Below are positions 6,367 through 16,335 of a stretch of DNA of 63,714 nt, piece after piece. The stretch lies in contig NZ_FWXJ01000016.1 in assembly GCF_900176405.1 (NCBI RefSeq), forward strand, positions 1 to 63,714. The letters run 5' to 3'. The position numbers were made by a program, and so were the translations under genes. The DNA comes from Polynucleobacter kasalickyi. Lineage in GTDB: Bacteria > Pseudomonadota > Gammaproteobacteria > Burkholderiales > Burkholderiaceae. Position 1 is the stretch's first letter, and the number at the start of each line of letters is the position of its first letter. The notes below the pieces were generated by a model. The model made no database searches and was not told where the DNA came from. It saw only the letters and a list, made by a program, of their open reading frames with translations.

Positions 6367-7569
6367 TTAAATTACTTCGTCATTTAAATAAATCGAAATC
6401 TGCGGGATGATTTGGGTACTTAAGGCTGCATGGAGGTAACAGGTTTTTGCACCCATCGTCAGAAGATTTTGCATCACATCGTCAGCTTCTTCGCCATTTA
6501 AAAATAAATGCGTATCGACTGGATCTGCAAATGCTTTTAAATGATGTTGAGAGGTTGACCCATGAAGATGAAAGGGGTTCACTTGAACCATTCGAATATC
6601 ACTAATTTTATATTTAAGGTACTCTGAGTATCTTAGTAATTGTGTCATGTAACAAAAGGCAATACCCGCGCAAAGGTAAGAGAGCCCACTTGGGGCAGTA
6701 CTTTGCGTAGAAAACTCATCGGTCTTAAAGCCAAATTTACTTCCTACTGGACGCTCAAGGGTCGTTTCGGATATGACTCCTGTTTTTGTGTTGTTGAGTT
6801 CACTTTGCCCCTTTACACACAGTCCACTTCGAGTACTTTCCGAAGGCATTGTTTGCACTTCTTCGGAGCTGACAAATGGGATTTTAGTGATTAAATCAGC
6901 TTGATCGAAATCATTTTGCAGGGGGCTAGGAAGTTTCGTATATTTTTTAAAGGGGTCTTGCTTGTCTTGGGCAGTTGATGAGTGAATACCAATAACATTT
7001 CTACGCTTTCCATTCACATAGATCGCGAAAGTATTCATGAGCGGTGTGTGGAGGGCCGCAAATACTGGAGACGCTTGAATGGCGTCATTGATAAGGGTTC
7101 GTATCGTATTCGTATCTGACTTTGAAGTGACTTTTATACGTATTTCGACACCATCAGCGGATCCCTGCCCAGTGCCCTTAAAAAAAGAACCGCTAAAAGA
7201 ATATAAATTATCTAACTCAAGATGTAAGAAATCTATCTGAATCAATCTTGCTTTGGCAATATGCCCTATACGATTAATCAGATCAGCCTGCAATCCAATA
7301 TTAAAAAAACCTAACGGAAAGGGCGCATGATCTGTTCCGTTTAAATAAGGACCTTCATCGCTTGTCATCCGCCACTGTGTCCCGTTGATACCTTCTGTAA
7401 CAATAGATTCTTTTTGATGATCTCCCATCGCTCGGCATTCAACAATGATGGAATCACTTCCCTCTTGATTGAGTAACAGGGACGAACGTTGGTTTGTTTC
7501 TGAACATCTAAAGCCTAAAGGAAAACCAGAGCCTTCAATTGTGTCAATTACTTTTAACATATGGCCCAT
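6367..7569 (-). CDS. OsmC-family protein with two tandem OsmC domains
   Basis: A 400-residue protein made of two OsmC-like halves (about 1-200 and 215-400). OsmC/Ohr proteins are thiol peroxidases that need two cysteines. The second half has both, one in AGIAFCYM (about 310) and one in KTCYLH (C377). The first half has lost both, so only the C-terminal half can be catalytic. The normally homodimeric OsmC active site may form here within one chain. A peroxiredoxin-like gene lies 200 bp upstream on the same strand. No strong Shine-Dalgarno is seen before the ATG at 7569; the ATG three codons later is also possible. Confidence 0.75.
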   Translation of the reverse strand: MGHMLKVIDTIEGSGFPLGFRCSETNQRSSLLLNQEGSDSIIVECRAMGDHQKESIVTEGINGTQWRMTSDEGPYLNGTDHAPFPLGFFNIGLQADLINRIGHIAKARLIQIDFLHLELDNLYSFSGSFFKGTGQGSADGVEIRIKVTSKSDTNTIRTLINDAIQASPVFAALHTPLMNTFAIYVNGKRRNVIGIHSSTAQDKQDPFKKYTKLPSPLQNDFDQADLITKIPFVSSEEVQTMPSESTRSGLCVKGQSELNNTKTGVISETTLERPVGSKFGFKTDEFSTQSTAPSGLSYLCAGIAFCYMTQLLRYSEYLKYKISDIRMVQVNPFHLHGSTSQHHLKAFADPVDTHLFLNGEEADDVMQNLLTMGAKTCYLHAALSTQIIPQISIYLNDEVI

Positions 7570-7771
7570 TTTTAAATATTTGTAAAAGTGTTTTAGATAA
7601 AATTATTTGAACAAACTGATTTGATGTTGGTATGAGGTTTTAGAAGTCATAATCAAAATAGTCTTGTGATATGGAATTGCCCCTAAAGTTAGATATTTTG
7701 TCTAATTTTTTAAGGACGACCGTTAAGAAGGGTTCGGATTTATTGGGGAGGAGTTAGGACAATAACCTTCT

Positions 7772-8320
7772 TTAAAGCGATCCGGAAAACTCCCCTCTAG
7801 CTGGATAGTTTTTTGTGATGGCAAAATCAATGCCAGCTAGTAGATCCTGAAATGATGGCCTCGCAAACGGCATCGTTTGAGTAGAACCGTAATAAAGTGT
7901 TCCATCCGGTCTCACTAAAAAAACACCAGGCTCGCTGAACAAGGCTGGCTCTTCAATGCCAATTGAAGTAGGGCCACGGCCTGAGCTAATATACAAACCC
8001 CACTGACGTGCTTCTGAAAGATTGAAGCCATAACCAAACTCAACTAAATTAGCACTCACTTTCTCAGCCATCGATTTCGCGCGTTCTTCATTATCAGAAC
8101 TGATAGCAATAATCCTTACGCCACGATTCTTATATTCTTGAGCAAGTCTTTCTAATTCAATGAGGTATTTTGCGCAGATGGGGCAATGTAAGCCTCTATA
8201 AAAAACAATTAGAGTAAAGTTTTCTGCTCCAGAAGAACTCAAATTAAATGTAGTTCCATTGATGGTGTTAAGTTCTAAAGTTGGAACTGGAAATCTTGGC
8301 ATTAATGCAGTAGGTGTCAT
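7772..8320 (-). CDS. Peroxiredoxin-like (AhpC/TSA) protein
   Basis: A 182-residue cytoplasmic thioredoxin-fold protein of the AhpC/TSA superfamily. The active-site region is FYRGLHC46-PIC49, a CxxC in the place where classical peroxiredoxins have the peroxidatic PxxxTxxC motif. This form is common in the PRX-like2 type subfamily. It probably reduces hydroperoxides or thiols with thioredoxin or glutathione. It is followed by the OsmC-type gene, which suggests an oxidative-stress pair. Confidence 0.82.
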   Translation of the reverse strand: MTPTALMPRFPVPTLELNTINGTTFNLSSSGAENFTLIVFYRGLHCPICAKYLIELERLAQEYKNRGVRIIAISSDNEERAKSMAEKVSANLVEFGYGFNLSEARQWGLYISSGRGPTSIGIEEPALFSEPGVFLVRPDGTLYYGSTQTMPFARPSFQDLLAGIDFAITKNYPARGEFSGSL

Positions 8321-8781
8321 AGAGTCTCTTTGAGTTTTATTTAATTTGAATTTACTTTACTACAAAATCTACAATAAAGACAACTATCAATACATTAAAG
8401 AGTGAGCTGATCTCAGAGTATCTTCATTAAAAAGAGTTTTCCTACCTTAAGGCTTTAGTTTGCAGGTAATTGAGTCAACTTGGATTTCGAGATCAGGGCT
8501 CTTGAAGTACCCGAAAAGTTTTGGGTCGTAAGCTAAGTGGGTTACCGGAGATGATTTATAAAATTTGTTTACCAGAGGAAGAAAACCGCTGTAGCAATAG
8601 AGTTAAATGTGGTGAAACCCAGATGTGATTGTTTAAATAGTTAGAGAAGATAATGCCGAGCCAAGTTTCTGATAAGTGATCACCAGTTGAATGTGCATAT
8701 GGCGAAGGCCTAGTTTAGAGAGTTTTGAAACTGTCACAAATCATAGTCCTTTGCTCGCATGCGCGACAAACCTTGCTTAAA
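8321..8781. other. Gene-free stretch
   Basis: 461 bp between two minus-strand genes. I see no supported gene, RNA or repeat. It should contain the promoter of the peroxiredoxin-like gene. Confidence 0.5.
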
Positions 8782-9744
8782 TCAGGAAACCTTTTGAGCC
8801 ATAATATTGATAGCTTTAGCGAATTTTTCGATGGCTTCTTTTACTTCCTTTAATTGATTACAAAACCTCAAAAAACCATGGGTATATCCCGGCACAATAA
8901 GGCATTCAGAGCTCCCGCCAGACGCCGTAATTTTTTTTACTAAAGCAAGATTTTCATCAATCAAAGGATCTAAATCTCCAATCGCCATCCAGATCGGAGG
9001 TAAATTTTCCATCACTGAATTGATTGGAGCAGCTAAAGAGCTCAATCTGTCGGCATCCTTTGATAAAAATTGATCCCAATACCAATTCATCGCCTTGATG
9101 GACAAACCAAATGTACCATCCCCAAGTTCATTCCAGGAATTCGAAATAGGATGAGAGTCATATACGCCATAAAAAAGAGCCATGCCAACAACTTTCTTTT
9201 TTAAGACATCATCAAATAAATGCAGGTACGAGCTCAAAGCTAAATTTGCTCCTGCAGAATCGCCTATCAGGATACAATTTAATTCACTTCCATAATCATT
9301 TCTAAATTGATTTAATAATTTTTCAGTAATGTAAGTACATTCATGGTTTTGGTAGGGATGTTTTTTTTGCGGCGCTAATGAATACGCGATAGAAGCCAAA
9401 GTAAGCCCGCTACTTTTGGCAAATGATGCAGCAATTGCATGATGAGTATCATCATCCCCGAAACTCCATCCTCCACCATGCAGATAGATCAGCAGGGTAT
9501 TACTCTGGAAAGTACCTATACTGTACGGAAAATAGCAACGGACATTGACCAGTTCGTCTAAATATGGGATTCGTAAATCCAGTTGCCCCATCTGATGAAC
9601 AAAATCCCTATTTAAATAGGTGTATTGATTGGCAATCTGTTTTCTTGCTAATGCTAATTCATCCTTAAAAATATCAGGAGCGCCTAAGCCATTACTATTC
9701 ATTTCGTTCTGAATAGCCAATAAATCCTTGTTAATTGAGTTCAC
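8782..9744 (-). CDS. Alpha/beta hydrolase (hormone-sensitive-lipase family esterase)
   Basis: A 320-residue cytoplasmic esterase. The HSL-family oxyanion motif HGGGW is at 89-93 and the nucleophile elbow GDSAG at 161-165 (Ser163). The acid and base of the triad are visible near the end (GDLDPLIDEN, then GYTHGF). It hydrolyses carboxylic esters; the natural substrate cannot be told. It stands alone on the minus strand. Confidence 0.87.
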   Translation of the reverse strand: MNSINKDLLAIQNEMNSNGLGAPDIFKDELALARKQIANQYTYLNRDFVHQMGQLDLRIPYLDELVNVRCYFPYSIGTFQSNTLLIYLHGGGWSFGDDDTHHAIAASFAKSSGLTLASIAYSLAPQKKHPYQNHECTYITEKLLNQFRNDYGSELNCILIGDSAGANLALSSYLHLFDDVLKKKVVGMALFYGVYDSHPISNSWNELGDGTFGLSIKAMNWYWDQFLSKDADRLSSLAAPINSVMENLPPIWMAIGDLDPLIDENLALVKKITASGGSSECLIVPGYTHGFLRFCNQLKEVKEAIEKFAKAINIMAQKVS

Positions 9745-10080
9745 TTATTAATCTTTCATCAATATAGAGTTTGGCAATCATTCATCTACTGTATGACTAA
9801 TCATTAATTGCAAAAGCAATCTTGATATGCTTGAAATATTTACCACTTCGGGCTCCTAGCGCCGCACAACTCGATTCGTTAGCTTACTACCATTTTGCTC
9901 TCCTAACCAAGCATTTATGCGAAGAACCAATTCTAGAGAAATATCAGCCTTACCATTCATCACCCTATAAAAACCTTACAACATACTCCGATTGTTTGAG
10001 GTCAAACAGAACTGCGTGAGGTAGGTGATCCATTTTAGACACCATCATCCCTAATCAAGGAATGATGGTAAATAAAAAAA
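9745..10080. other. Gene-free stretch
   Basis: 336 bp with no convincing gene. An inverted repeat (10041-10069) lies close to the end of the isocitrate dehydrogenase gene. A short plus-strand frame (9822-10019) has no recognisable features. Confidence 0.4.
10041..10069 (-). terminator. Possible terminator of the isocitrate dehydrogenase gene
   Basis: ACCATCAT pairs with ATGATGGT, with a further CC/GG inside, 12 bp past the end of the icd gene. The following U-tract is weak on the minus strand, so the call is tentative. Confidence 0.45.
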
Positions 10081-12318
10081 TTAAGCTTTAAAGTTTTTCA
10101 AGATGGTATTAAGGGTCGTGCTTGGGCACATTACCTGAGTCAGTTTTTGCATATCAGGTAAATAATAACCGCCGATATCAACTGATTTGCCTTGAATCTG
10201 CGCTAACTCACTCACGATATTTTTCTCATTATCAGCAAGTGCTTTTGCTAACTCAGTAAACCTAGTCTTTAAATCCTGATCTTCGTTTTGAGCTGCTAAT
10301 TCTTGAGCCCAATACATGGCTAAATAAAATTGACTGCCACGATTATCAAGTTCACCTGTTTTAGGAGAAGGATTTTTACGTTGATCTAGTAAAGTTCCTG
10401 TTGCAGCATCTAAAGTTTTTGCGAGGAGTTTAGCTTTTTGATTGTTATTCTTAATACCTAAATCTTCAAATGAAACTGCTAAGGCTAAAAATTCCCCAAG
10501 AGAGTCCCAACGCAAGTGGTTTTCATCCACAAGTTGTTGAACGTGTTTTGGAGCTGATCCACCAGCACCAGTTTCATACATACCACCACCAGCCATTAAG
10601 GGCACGATGGATAGCATTTTTGAAGACGTTCCTAGTTCCATAATTGGAAATAAATCCGTCAAATAGTCACGTAAGATATTTCCTGTAACAGAAATGGTAT
10701 CCAGTCCGCGAGTAACTCGTTCTAAGGTGTAGCGCATGGCCCTTACTTGCGACATAATCTGAATATCAAGGCCATTTAAGTCGTATTCTTTGAGATAGGT
10801 GTTAACCTTTTTAATTAATTCGTTTTCATGGGGGCGATATGGGTCTAGCCAAAATACTGCTGGCATACCAGAGTTGCGAGCACGAGTGACAGCTAGTTTT
10901 ACCCAATCACGAATTGGGGCATCTTTTACTTGGCACATCCGCCAAATATCTCCCGCCTCTACATTTTGGCTCATGAGTACTTCCCCAGTAGCAATATCAG
11001 TAATATTGGCTACGCCATCTTCTGGAATCTCAAAGGTTTTATCATGTGAGCCATATTCTTCAGCTTGTTGTGCCATTAAGCCAACGTTAGGAACAGTTCC
11101 CATGGTTTTAGGATCGAAATTACCGTGCCACTTACAAAATCCAATCACTTCTTGATAAATTCGTGCAAAGGTAGATTCAGGAATAGTGGCCTTAACATTT
11201 TTCAATTGACCATCTTTTCCCCACATTTTGCCGCCATTGCGAATCATGACTGGCAAGGATGCATCAACGATGATATCGTTTGGCGAATAAAAGTTATCAA
11301 TACCTTTCGCTGAGTCTACCATCGCTAATTCAGGACGATTTGCCTGGCAAGCTTTTAAATCCTGTTTGATTTCATCTTGCTTACTTTGTGGCAAGCTCGC
11401 AATTTTATCGTATAAATTAATCATCCCGTTATTCACGTTCACGCCTAATTCATCAAATAATTGACCATGTTTAGCAAAAGCATCTTTGTAAAAAACCCGA
11501 ACACAATGGCCAAACACAATTGGGTGAGAAACCTTCATCATGGTCGCTTTTACATGTAAAGAAAAGAGAAGGCCTGTTTTTCGCGCATCTTCCATCTCAT
11601 TTTCATAAAAATCGAGTAAAGCTTTTTTACTCATAAACATGCTATCAATGATTTCTTTTTCAAGAAGTGACACTTTATTTTTAAGAACTACCACTTTGCC
11701 ACTTTTGGTGATCAATTCCATTTTCACATCACGTGCTTTATCTAAAGTGATCGATTTTTCACCGGCATAGAAATCACCCCGAGGCATATGAGAAACATGG
11801 GAAGGTGATGCTTGGCTCCAAACCGCCATTGAATGGGGGTTCTTCTTGGCAAATTCTTTTACAGCACGGGGAGCACGACGATCAGAGTTTCCTTCGCGCA
11901 AAACAGGATTAACAGCGCTACCAGTACATTTGGAATATTTAGCCTTAATAACTTTTTCTTCATCGTTTTTAGGCGTTTCTGGATAATCAGGAATTTGATA
12001 ACCTTTAGACTGTAATTCTTTAATAGCGCTGATCAATTGAGCAATTGATGCACTAATATTGGGTAATTTAATAATGTTGGCATAAGGCTGCAAGGTAAGT
12101 TGCCCTAATTCTGCTAAATTATTTGGTAATTTTTGTTCAGCAGTTAAATATTCTGGAAACTCACCCAAGATACGTGCCGCTAAAGAAATATCACATGGAA
12201 CAACGTCAATTCCCGCTTGAGCAGAAAAGCTTTGGACTAGTGGTAAAAAACTAACTGTAGCGAGCATTGGTGCTTCATCAGTGATGGTATAGATGATTTG
12301 TGATTGCTTATTACTCAT
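10081..12318 (-). CDS. icd: Isocitrate dehydrogenase, NADP-dependent, monomeric type
   Basis: A 745-residue protein with the full length and sequence of the monomeric (IDH-II) class, unrelated in sequence to the 45-kDa dimeric class. Recognisable segments include [18 protein letters not shown] near 133-150, [16 protein letters not shown] near 350-366 and the C-terminal [17 protein letters not shown]. It converts isocitrate and NADP+ to 2-oxoglutarate, CO2 and NADPH in the TCA cycle. It is a single gene with its own downstream hairpin. This class is common in beta- and gammaproteobacteria. Confidence 0.96.
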   Translation of the reverse strand: MSNKQSQIIYTITDEAPMLATVSFLPLVQSFSAQAGIDVVPCDISLAARILGEFPEYLTAEQKLPNNLAELGQLTLQPYANIIKLPNISASIAQLISAIKELQSKGYQIPDYPETPKNDEEKVIKAKYSKCTGSAVNPVLREGNSDRRAPRAVKEFAKKNPHSMAVWSQASPSHVSHMPRGDFYAGEKSITLDKARDVKMELITKSGKVVVLKNKVSLLEKEIIDSMFMSKKALLDFYENEMEDARKTGLLFSLHVKATMMKVSHPIVFGHCVRVFYKDAFAKHGQLFDELGVNVNNGMINLYDKIASLPQSKQDEIKQDLKACQANRPELAMVDSAKGIDNFYSPNDIIVDASLPVMIRNGGKMWGKDGQLKNVKATIPESTFARIYQEVIGFCKWHGNFDPKTMGTVPNVGLMAQQAEEYGSHDKTFEIPEDGVANITDIATGEVLMSQNVEAGDIWRMCQVKDAPIRDWVKLAVTRARNSGMPAVFWLDPYRPHENELIKKVNTYLKEYDLNGLDIQIMSQVRAMRYTLERVTRGLDTISVTGNILRDYLTDLFPIMELGTSSKMLSIVPLMAGGGMYETGAGGSAPKHVQQLVDENHLRWDSLGEFLALAVSFEDLGIKNNNQKAKLLAKTLDAATGTLLDQRKNPSPKTGELDNRGSQFYLAMYWAQELAAQNEDQDLKTRFTELAKALADNEKNIVSELAQIQGKSVDIGGYYLPDMQKLTQVMCPSTTLNTILKNFKA

Positions 12319-13030
12319 GTCTTTCCTTTGGTGTCATTCAACTCTAAAAATGGATCAATTATTAACAGTATTTAAAGATAGGATTACCTCAACCAGCTTC
12401 GGCCATGAGAATTCTTCATGGATAAAATTGGCATAATCAGCTACGCCTGATCCTAAATTTTAAACTACATCTTTCTAGAACAAATTCAGTCTCAATCATT
12501 GACGTTATTTATATCTTCTTATCTTAATATTATAAAACCGAATAACTTAGATTTCATAAAATCACTAAAAGAGAACCAGTGTCAAAATGGCTTCTAATCA
12601 AGTTGTTGCAAGCTTTCTAATGAACAGAATGTGAAATAGGAGCCTAAAATAGGAAAGACTGCAGTAATTGAGAGAAGATAGGGCCTATATTAAAAAAAAT
12701 AAACATGACAAAGAAGTATTAGCTGGTGCTCTTTAGTCACTTAGTTACTACGCAGTAAGTTGTGGCGACGCGTCGATTGGGATGATTAGGCAATAGATTA
12801 AGCAATAGATTAAGCAACTTCCAACTCCCTATTGAACGGCTTTGTCGTTCGCGCTTGCATTCTCGCCTTAAACGGCGAGGTTTTACGCGTTGACAGATTA
12901 ACCAAGATGAATCCAATAACAGTATCCATCGCGCAGAGCAGGACTACACATTTTATTCGTCACAGCCTCGCCAAATCGATTTAAACTGAGATAACATAAT
13001 GCTATTAAAACGAATCAGGAGATAACGAGC
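12319..13030. other. Gene-poor stretch with IS-end remnant
   Basis: 712 bp without an intact gene. It contains a two-copy 12-bp tandem repeat (CAATAGATTAAG at 12791-12814) and an IS200/IS605-type end hairpin (12862-12879). The right end holds the promoter of the dioxygenase-like gene, which has an AGGAG Shine-Dalgarno before 13031. Confidence 0.5.
12830..12895 (+). mobile_element. Orphan IS200/IS605-family right-end remnant
   Basis: CTCGCC at 12862-12867 pairs with GGCGAG at 12874-12879 around TTAAAC and is followed by GTTTTACGCG. This matches the conserved hairpin and tail found after tnpB genes of IS605/IS1341-type elements, which forms the end of the guide-like omega RNA. No tnpB coding sequence remains beside it. 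Confidence 0.45.
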
Positions 13031-13531
13031 ATGAGTCATACATTAGAACAATTTGCCAGTCAGTGCCATGATTTTCTGAAGAATAGTCCTGGACCTGATG
13101 GGCGTCAAAAAGTTGCTGATGCGTTAAAGGACATCTTGGTTGACCAGACTTTTATTGCAAAGTATCTTCTCCCAACCACTGGTGAGCGCGAAATGATTTA
13201 TCAAGATTCCGAATTGGGATTTTGTATTCTGGTCCATCATTACCTTGGCGCCAAAAGTTCTGATCCACATGATCATGCGCATTCTTGGGCCATCTATGGG
13301 CAGGTGCATGGTACTACGGCAATGCGAGACTTTGAAAAAATCGAAGAGGCTAGTGCTGATAAACCTGGCAAAGTGAAAGCTATCCGAGCTTACGCTTTGA
13401 ATCCTGGTGATGCGCACGTGTATAACGAAGGAGACTTACATGCGCCCGAGCGCAAAGACTCGACAAGCCTGATTCGAATTGAAGGTACCGATATGTCGAA
13501 GGTAAAGCGTTTTAAATACCAAGTGGTTTAA
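13031..13531 (+). CDS. Cysteine-dioxygenase-like cupin protein
   Basis: A 166-residue cytoplasmic protein. Its cupin core carries H80-D-H82 (with H84) for iron binding, the conserved SWAIYGQVHG strand and a second-motif histidine at H137 (DLHAPE). The overall pattern resembles thiol dioxygenases, which oxidise cysteine or 3-mercaptopropionate to sulfinates. The start has a clear AGGAG site. It is followed 107 bp later by a four-domain rhodanese on the same strand, so both likely act on sulfur compounds. The exact substrate is unknown. Confidence 0.72.
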   Translation: MSHTLEQFASQCHDFLKNSPGPDGRQKVADALKDILVDQTFIAKYLLPTTGEREMIYQDSELGFCILVHHYLGAKSSDPHDHAHSWAIYGQVHGTTAMRDFEKIEEASADKPGKVKAIRAYALNPGDAHVYNEGDLHAPERKDSTSLIRIEGTDMSKVKRFKYQVV

Positions 13532-13638
13532 TCCTAATTGGTTTTTTGGGTCATTTTTCATGCAATTGAAAGAGTATTAATGATTCTGTTATGAGAGTTT
13601 CAGGGAAGTGAAATTGATACCAAGAATATGGATTAGTA

Positions 13639-15198
13639 ATGGAAATTCAATCGGTTGATGCTAAAACCTTAAAGCAATGGCTGCATGGGTCAAGTGAAAT
13701 TGCTGTGTTTGATGTGCGTGAACAAGGTCAATACGGTGAGGCCCATCTTTTCTTAGCAACCTCTGTGCCGTATAGTCGACTTGAGTATGACGTAGCTCGA
13801 TTAGCCCCCCGTAAATCCGTCAGGCTAGTGGTTTATGACAATAATGGTGCTGGTATTTCAGTGAAAGCAGCCCAGGCATTGTTGAAACAGGGCTATCAAG
13901 ATATTTATCTCCTAAGTGGTGGCACTCAAGGTTGGCTGGATGCTGGATTTACTTTATTTGCAGGGGTAAATCTACCATCTAAAACCTTTGGGGAGCTAGT
14001 TGAACATCAGTGTCATACCCCCCGAGTGAGTGCTCATGAGGTAATGAAAATGAGGCAGAACCGAGAGGACTTCATCATTTTAGATGGAAGGCCTCAAGGT
14101 GAATTTAAAAAAATGAGTATTCCTGGAGCGCAATGTTGTCCGAATGGAGAACTGGCTTACCGCATTAAAAGTCATGTGAAGAACCAAGATACTAAGATTA
14201 TCATTAATTGTGCCGGTAGAACCCGTAGCATCATCGGCGCACAAACACTGATTAATTTGGGAATTAAAAATCCAATCTTTGCATTAGAGAACGGCACCCA
14301 GGGTTGGTATCTGAATGATTATGTCTTAGATCATGGCAAAGTTGCACAATATGCGCCGCCATTTGTCGATGATGAAATTCTCCTTGCCTCTAAGGCTTTG
14401 GTCAATAAGTTTGATATCCCTCTCATTGCAGATGAGCAATTTTTAATCTGGAACAATGATGAAAATCGATCTTTATATCTATTAGATGTGAGGACTGCCG
14501 AGGAGTTTACTCTGAATGGACTACCTGGTGCACAACATGCACCGGGAGGACAATTAATTCAGGCCACAGATCAATTTGTTGGCGTTCGTAATGCGCGAAT
14601 TGTTTTGTATGATTCTGATGGAGTGCGGGCAATCACTGTTGCAAGTTGGTTAAAACAGATGGGACATGACGTAGCCGTTTTACGCGATGGAGTAAAAAGT
14701 AAAGTTAGCTTGCCAACTATTCAGATTGACCATTCATTTGGCTGCATGACGATAAAGACTGATGACTTGAATCAAATGTATCAAGATGATTCTGTCACAA
14801 TCTTGGATATTCGTGGCAGCATGCAATATCGTAGGGCTCATGTACCCAATTCTCTTTGGGCTATTCGACCAAAGCTAAAAGAAATCATTCGTGATGCTAA
14901 TCAAACTATTCTAATGATTTCCGATGACCCTGCGCTGACTTATGGGGCACTTTTAGAACTTGACGGGTTAAATTTAAATATAAAGCTATATGAATTAGAT
15001 GGCGCTGGGTTTCCCAAAGAGCTTGAAACCATTTCAACGGAAACCATACCACCTGATTTAGAGTGTATTGATTTCCTATTTTTTGTCCATGATCGGCATG
15101 ACGGCAATAAAGATGCAGCTCGTCGTTATCTTGAGTGGGAGACTGGCCTGATTGCGCAGTTAGACCAAGATGAAATAAACCTGTATTCAATTCAATGA
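13639..15198 (+). CDS. Four-domain rhodanese-like protein
   Basis: A 519-residue protein with four rhodanese-type repeats (about 1-110, 125-235, 255-355 and 365-470). Only the second has the catalytic cysteine (C191 in NCAGRTRS). The first and third have aspartate in that place (VVYD67 and VLYD325), and the fourth has Ser/Asp. A single active sulfurtransferase domain thus sits among three inactive ones, which may bind substrate or oligomerise. No signal peptide. It lies behind a thiol-dioxygenase-like gene, which suggests coupling of sulfur transfer with sulfinate formation. Confidence 0.85.
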   Translation: MEIQSVDAKTLKQWLHGSSEIAVFDVREQGQYGEAHLFLATSVPYSRLEYDVARLAPRKSVRLVVYDNNGAGISVKAAQALLKQGYQDIYLLSGGTQGWLDAGFTLFAGVNLPSKTFGELVEHQCHTPRVSAHEVMKMRQNREDFIILDGRPQGEFKKMSIPGAQCCPNGELAYRIKSHVKNQDTKIIINCAGRTRSIIGAQTLINLGIKNPIFALENGTQGWYLNDYVLDHGKVAQYAPPFVDDEILLASKALVNKFDIPLIADEQFLIWNNDENRSLYLLDVRTAEEFTLNGLPGAQHAPGGQLIQATDQFVGVRNARIVLYDSDGVRAITVASWLKQMGHDVAVLRDGVKSKVSLPTIQIDHSFGCMTIKTDDLNQMYQDDSVTILDIRGSMQYRRAHVPNSLWAIRPKLKEIIRDANQTILMISDDPALTYGALLELDGLNLNIKLYELDGAGFPKELETISTETIPPDLECIDFLFFVHDRHDGNKDAARRYLEWETGLIAQLDQDEINLYSIQ

Positions 15199-15300
15199 GA
15201 CTTGAAACTAAGTTATCGGAAGTTAAAATGAGTCAAGTGAAGATTGATCACCCGTTGGATATAGAAAAATAAATATCTAACAAGATGTATTCATGAATAA

Positions 15301-15337
15301 AAGGGAAAATCCAACTGAGACATTAAGACTTTCCCTT
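15301..15337. terminator. Terminator hairpin between convergent genes
   Basis: AAGGGAAA at 15301-15308 pairs with TTTCCCTT at 15330-15337. It lies between the rhodanese gene (plus) and the Bug gene (minus), which converge here. Confidence 0.55.
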
Positions 15338-15366
15338 CTTCAATAAAGGTCAAAAAGTATCTGCTG

Positions 15367-16335
15367 TTATCCCCCCGCTTTAGTCTTTGCAACCACTTTT
15401 TTCCAAAGCTCAATGTCTTTATTTAAGTACTCTTGAAACTCATTTGGCGACATCTTTTGTGTGACGATGCCGCTCTTATTTGTTAGTATTTCGATTAGTT
15501 CAGCATCGGATAATGCATCATTAAAAATTTGATTTACTGTTTCAACTAATTTGACGGGAACCCCTTTCGGTCCCATGATGCCGTAATAAACTCCGATATT
15601 AAAATCGTAGCCGGATTCCTTAAATGTTGGAATATCTGGCGACAATGGCGATCGATTCGACCCCGTAATAGCAAGTGAAGAGATTCGCTCTGACTTAATA
15701 TCACCTAAAAGTGGATTAATCAGTACGTCAACTTGCCCACCCATCAGAGCAGCCAAGGCTTCACCACCTCCCTTGTAGGGGATGTGCGTCATTTTGATAT
15801 TGGCGGTTTGCTCAAATAAAATCGTAGCCATATGTGGTGTTCCACCTTCACCCGAAGATCCATAATTGAGCTTTCCCGGATGATCTTTAGCGTAATTAAC
15901 TAACTCTTTTACTGAATTAATTTTTAAGTCTTTATTTACTTTTAGGATCAGCGGACCGATTCCCATATAAGCAATTGCCGCCAAATCTTTTTTTACATCA
16001 AAGTTATGGTTGACATAAGAAGCAGGACTAATTGCAATGCTATTTGCAACCACTAGAAACGTGTAACCATCCGCTTTTGACTTAGCTACCCACTCTGCTG
16101 CAATATTGCCACCAGCACCTGCTTTATTTTCAACAATGACGGGTACTTTAAGTTTATTGGTAATAGATTTAGCATAAGTTCTAGCCACCAAGTCGATGCT
16201 ACTCCCGGGAGAAAAGCCAACGACTAGCGTAATGGGCTTATTTGGATAATCCGTTTGAGCTACCGCAAAATTCATCGTAAAAAAAATCCCTACAAGGCTA
16301 CTAACAAAAACCTTTAGAAAAAAATGTTTATTCAT
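15367..16335 (-). CDS. Bug/TctC-family periplasmic solute receptor
   Basis: A 322-residue tripartite-tricarboxylate-transporter receptor with a signal peptide (MNKHFFLKVF..., cleavage near AVAQTDYP) and the Bug hallmarks YPNKPI, GGNIAAEWVAKSKADGYTF and HIPYKGGGEALAALMGGQVD. I chose the ATG at 16335 rather than the frame opening at 16374, because it gives a proper signal peptide. It overlaps the end of the hyuB-like gene by 8 bp, so it is the last gene of a HyuA-HyuB-Bug operon and probably binds the amide, lactam or acid these enzymes use. Confidence 0.9.
   Translation of the reverse strand: MNKHFFLKVFVSSLVGIFFTMNFAVAQTDYPNKPITLVVGFSPGSSIDLVARTYAKSITNKLKVPVIVENKAGAGGNIAAEWVAKSKADGYTFLVVANSIAISPASYVNHNFDVKKDLAAIAYMGIGPLILKVNKDLKINSVKELVNYAKDHPGKLNYGSSGEGGTPHMATILFEQTANIKMTHIPYKGGGEALAALMGGQVDVLINPLLGDIKSERISSLAITGSNRSPLSPDIPTFKESGYDFNIGVYYGIMGPKGVPVKLVETVNQIFNDALSDAELIEILTNKSGIVTQKMSPNEFQEYLNKDIELWKKVVAKTKAGG

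Noticed and set aside
9822..10019. Short plus-strand frame of 65 codons
   Set aside because: No family likeness and no ribosome site; its composition is like non-coding DNA.
12791..12814. Two 12-bp tandem units as the start of a CRISPR-like or iteron array
   Set aside because: Only two copies without spacers, and no rep or cas gene nearby. No CRISPR array is seen anywhere in the window.
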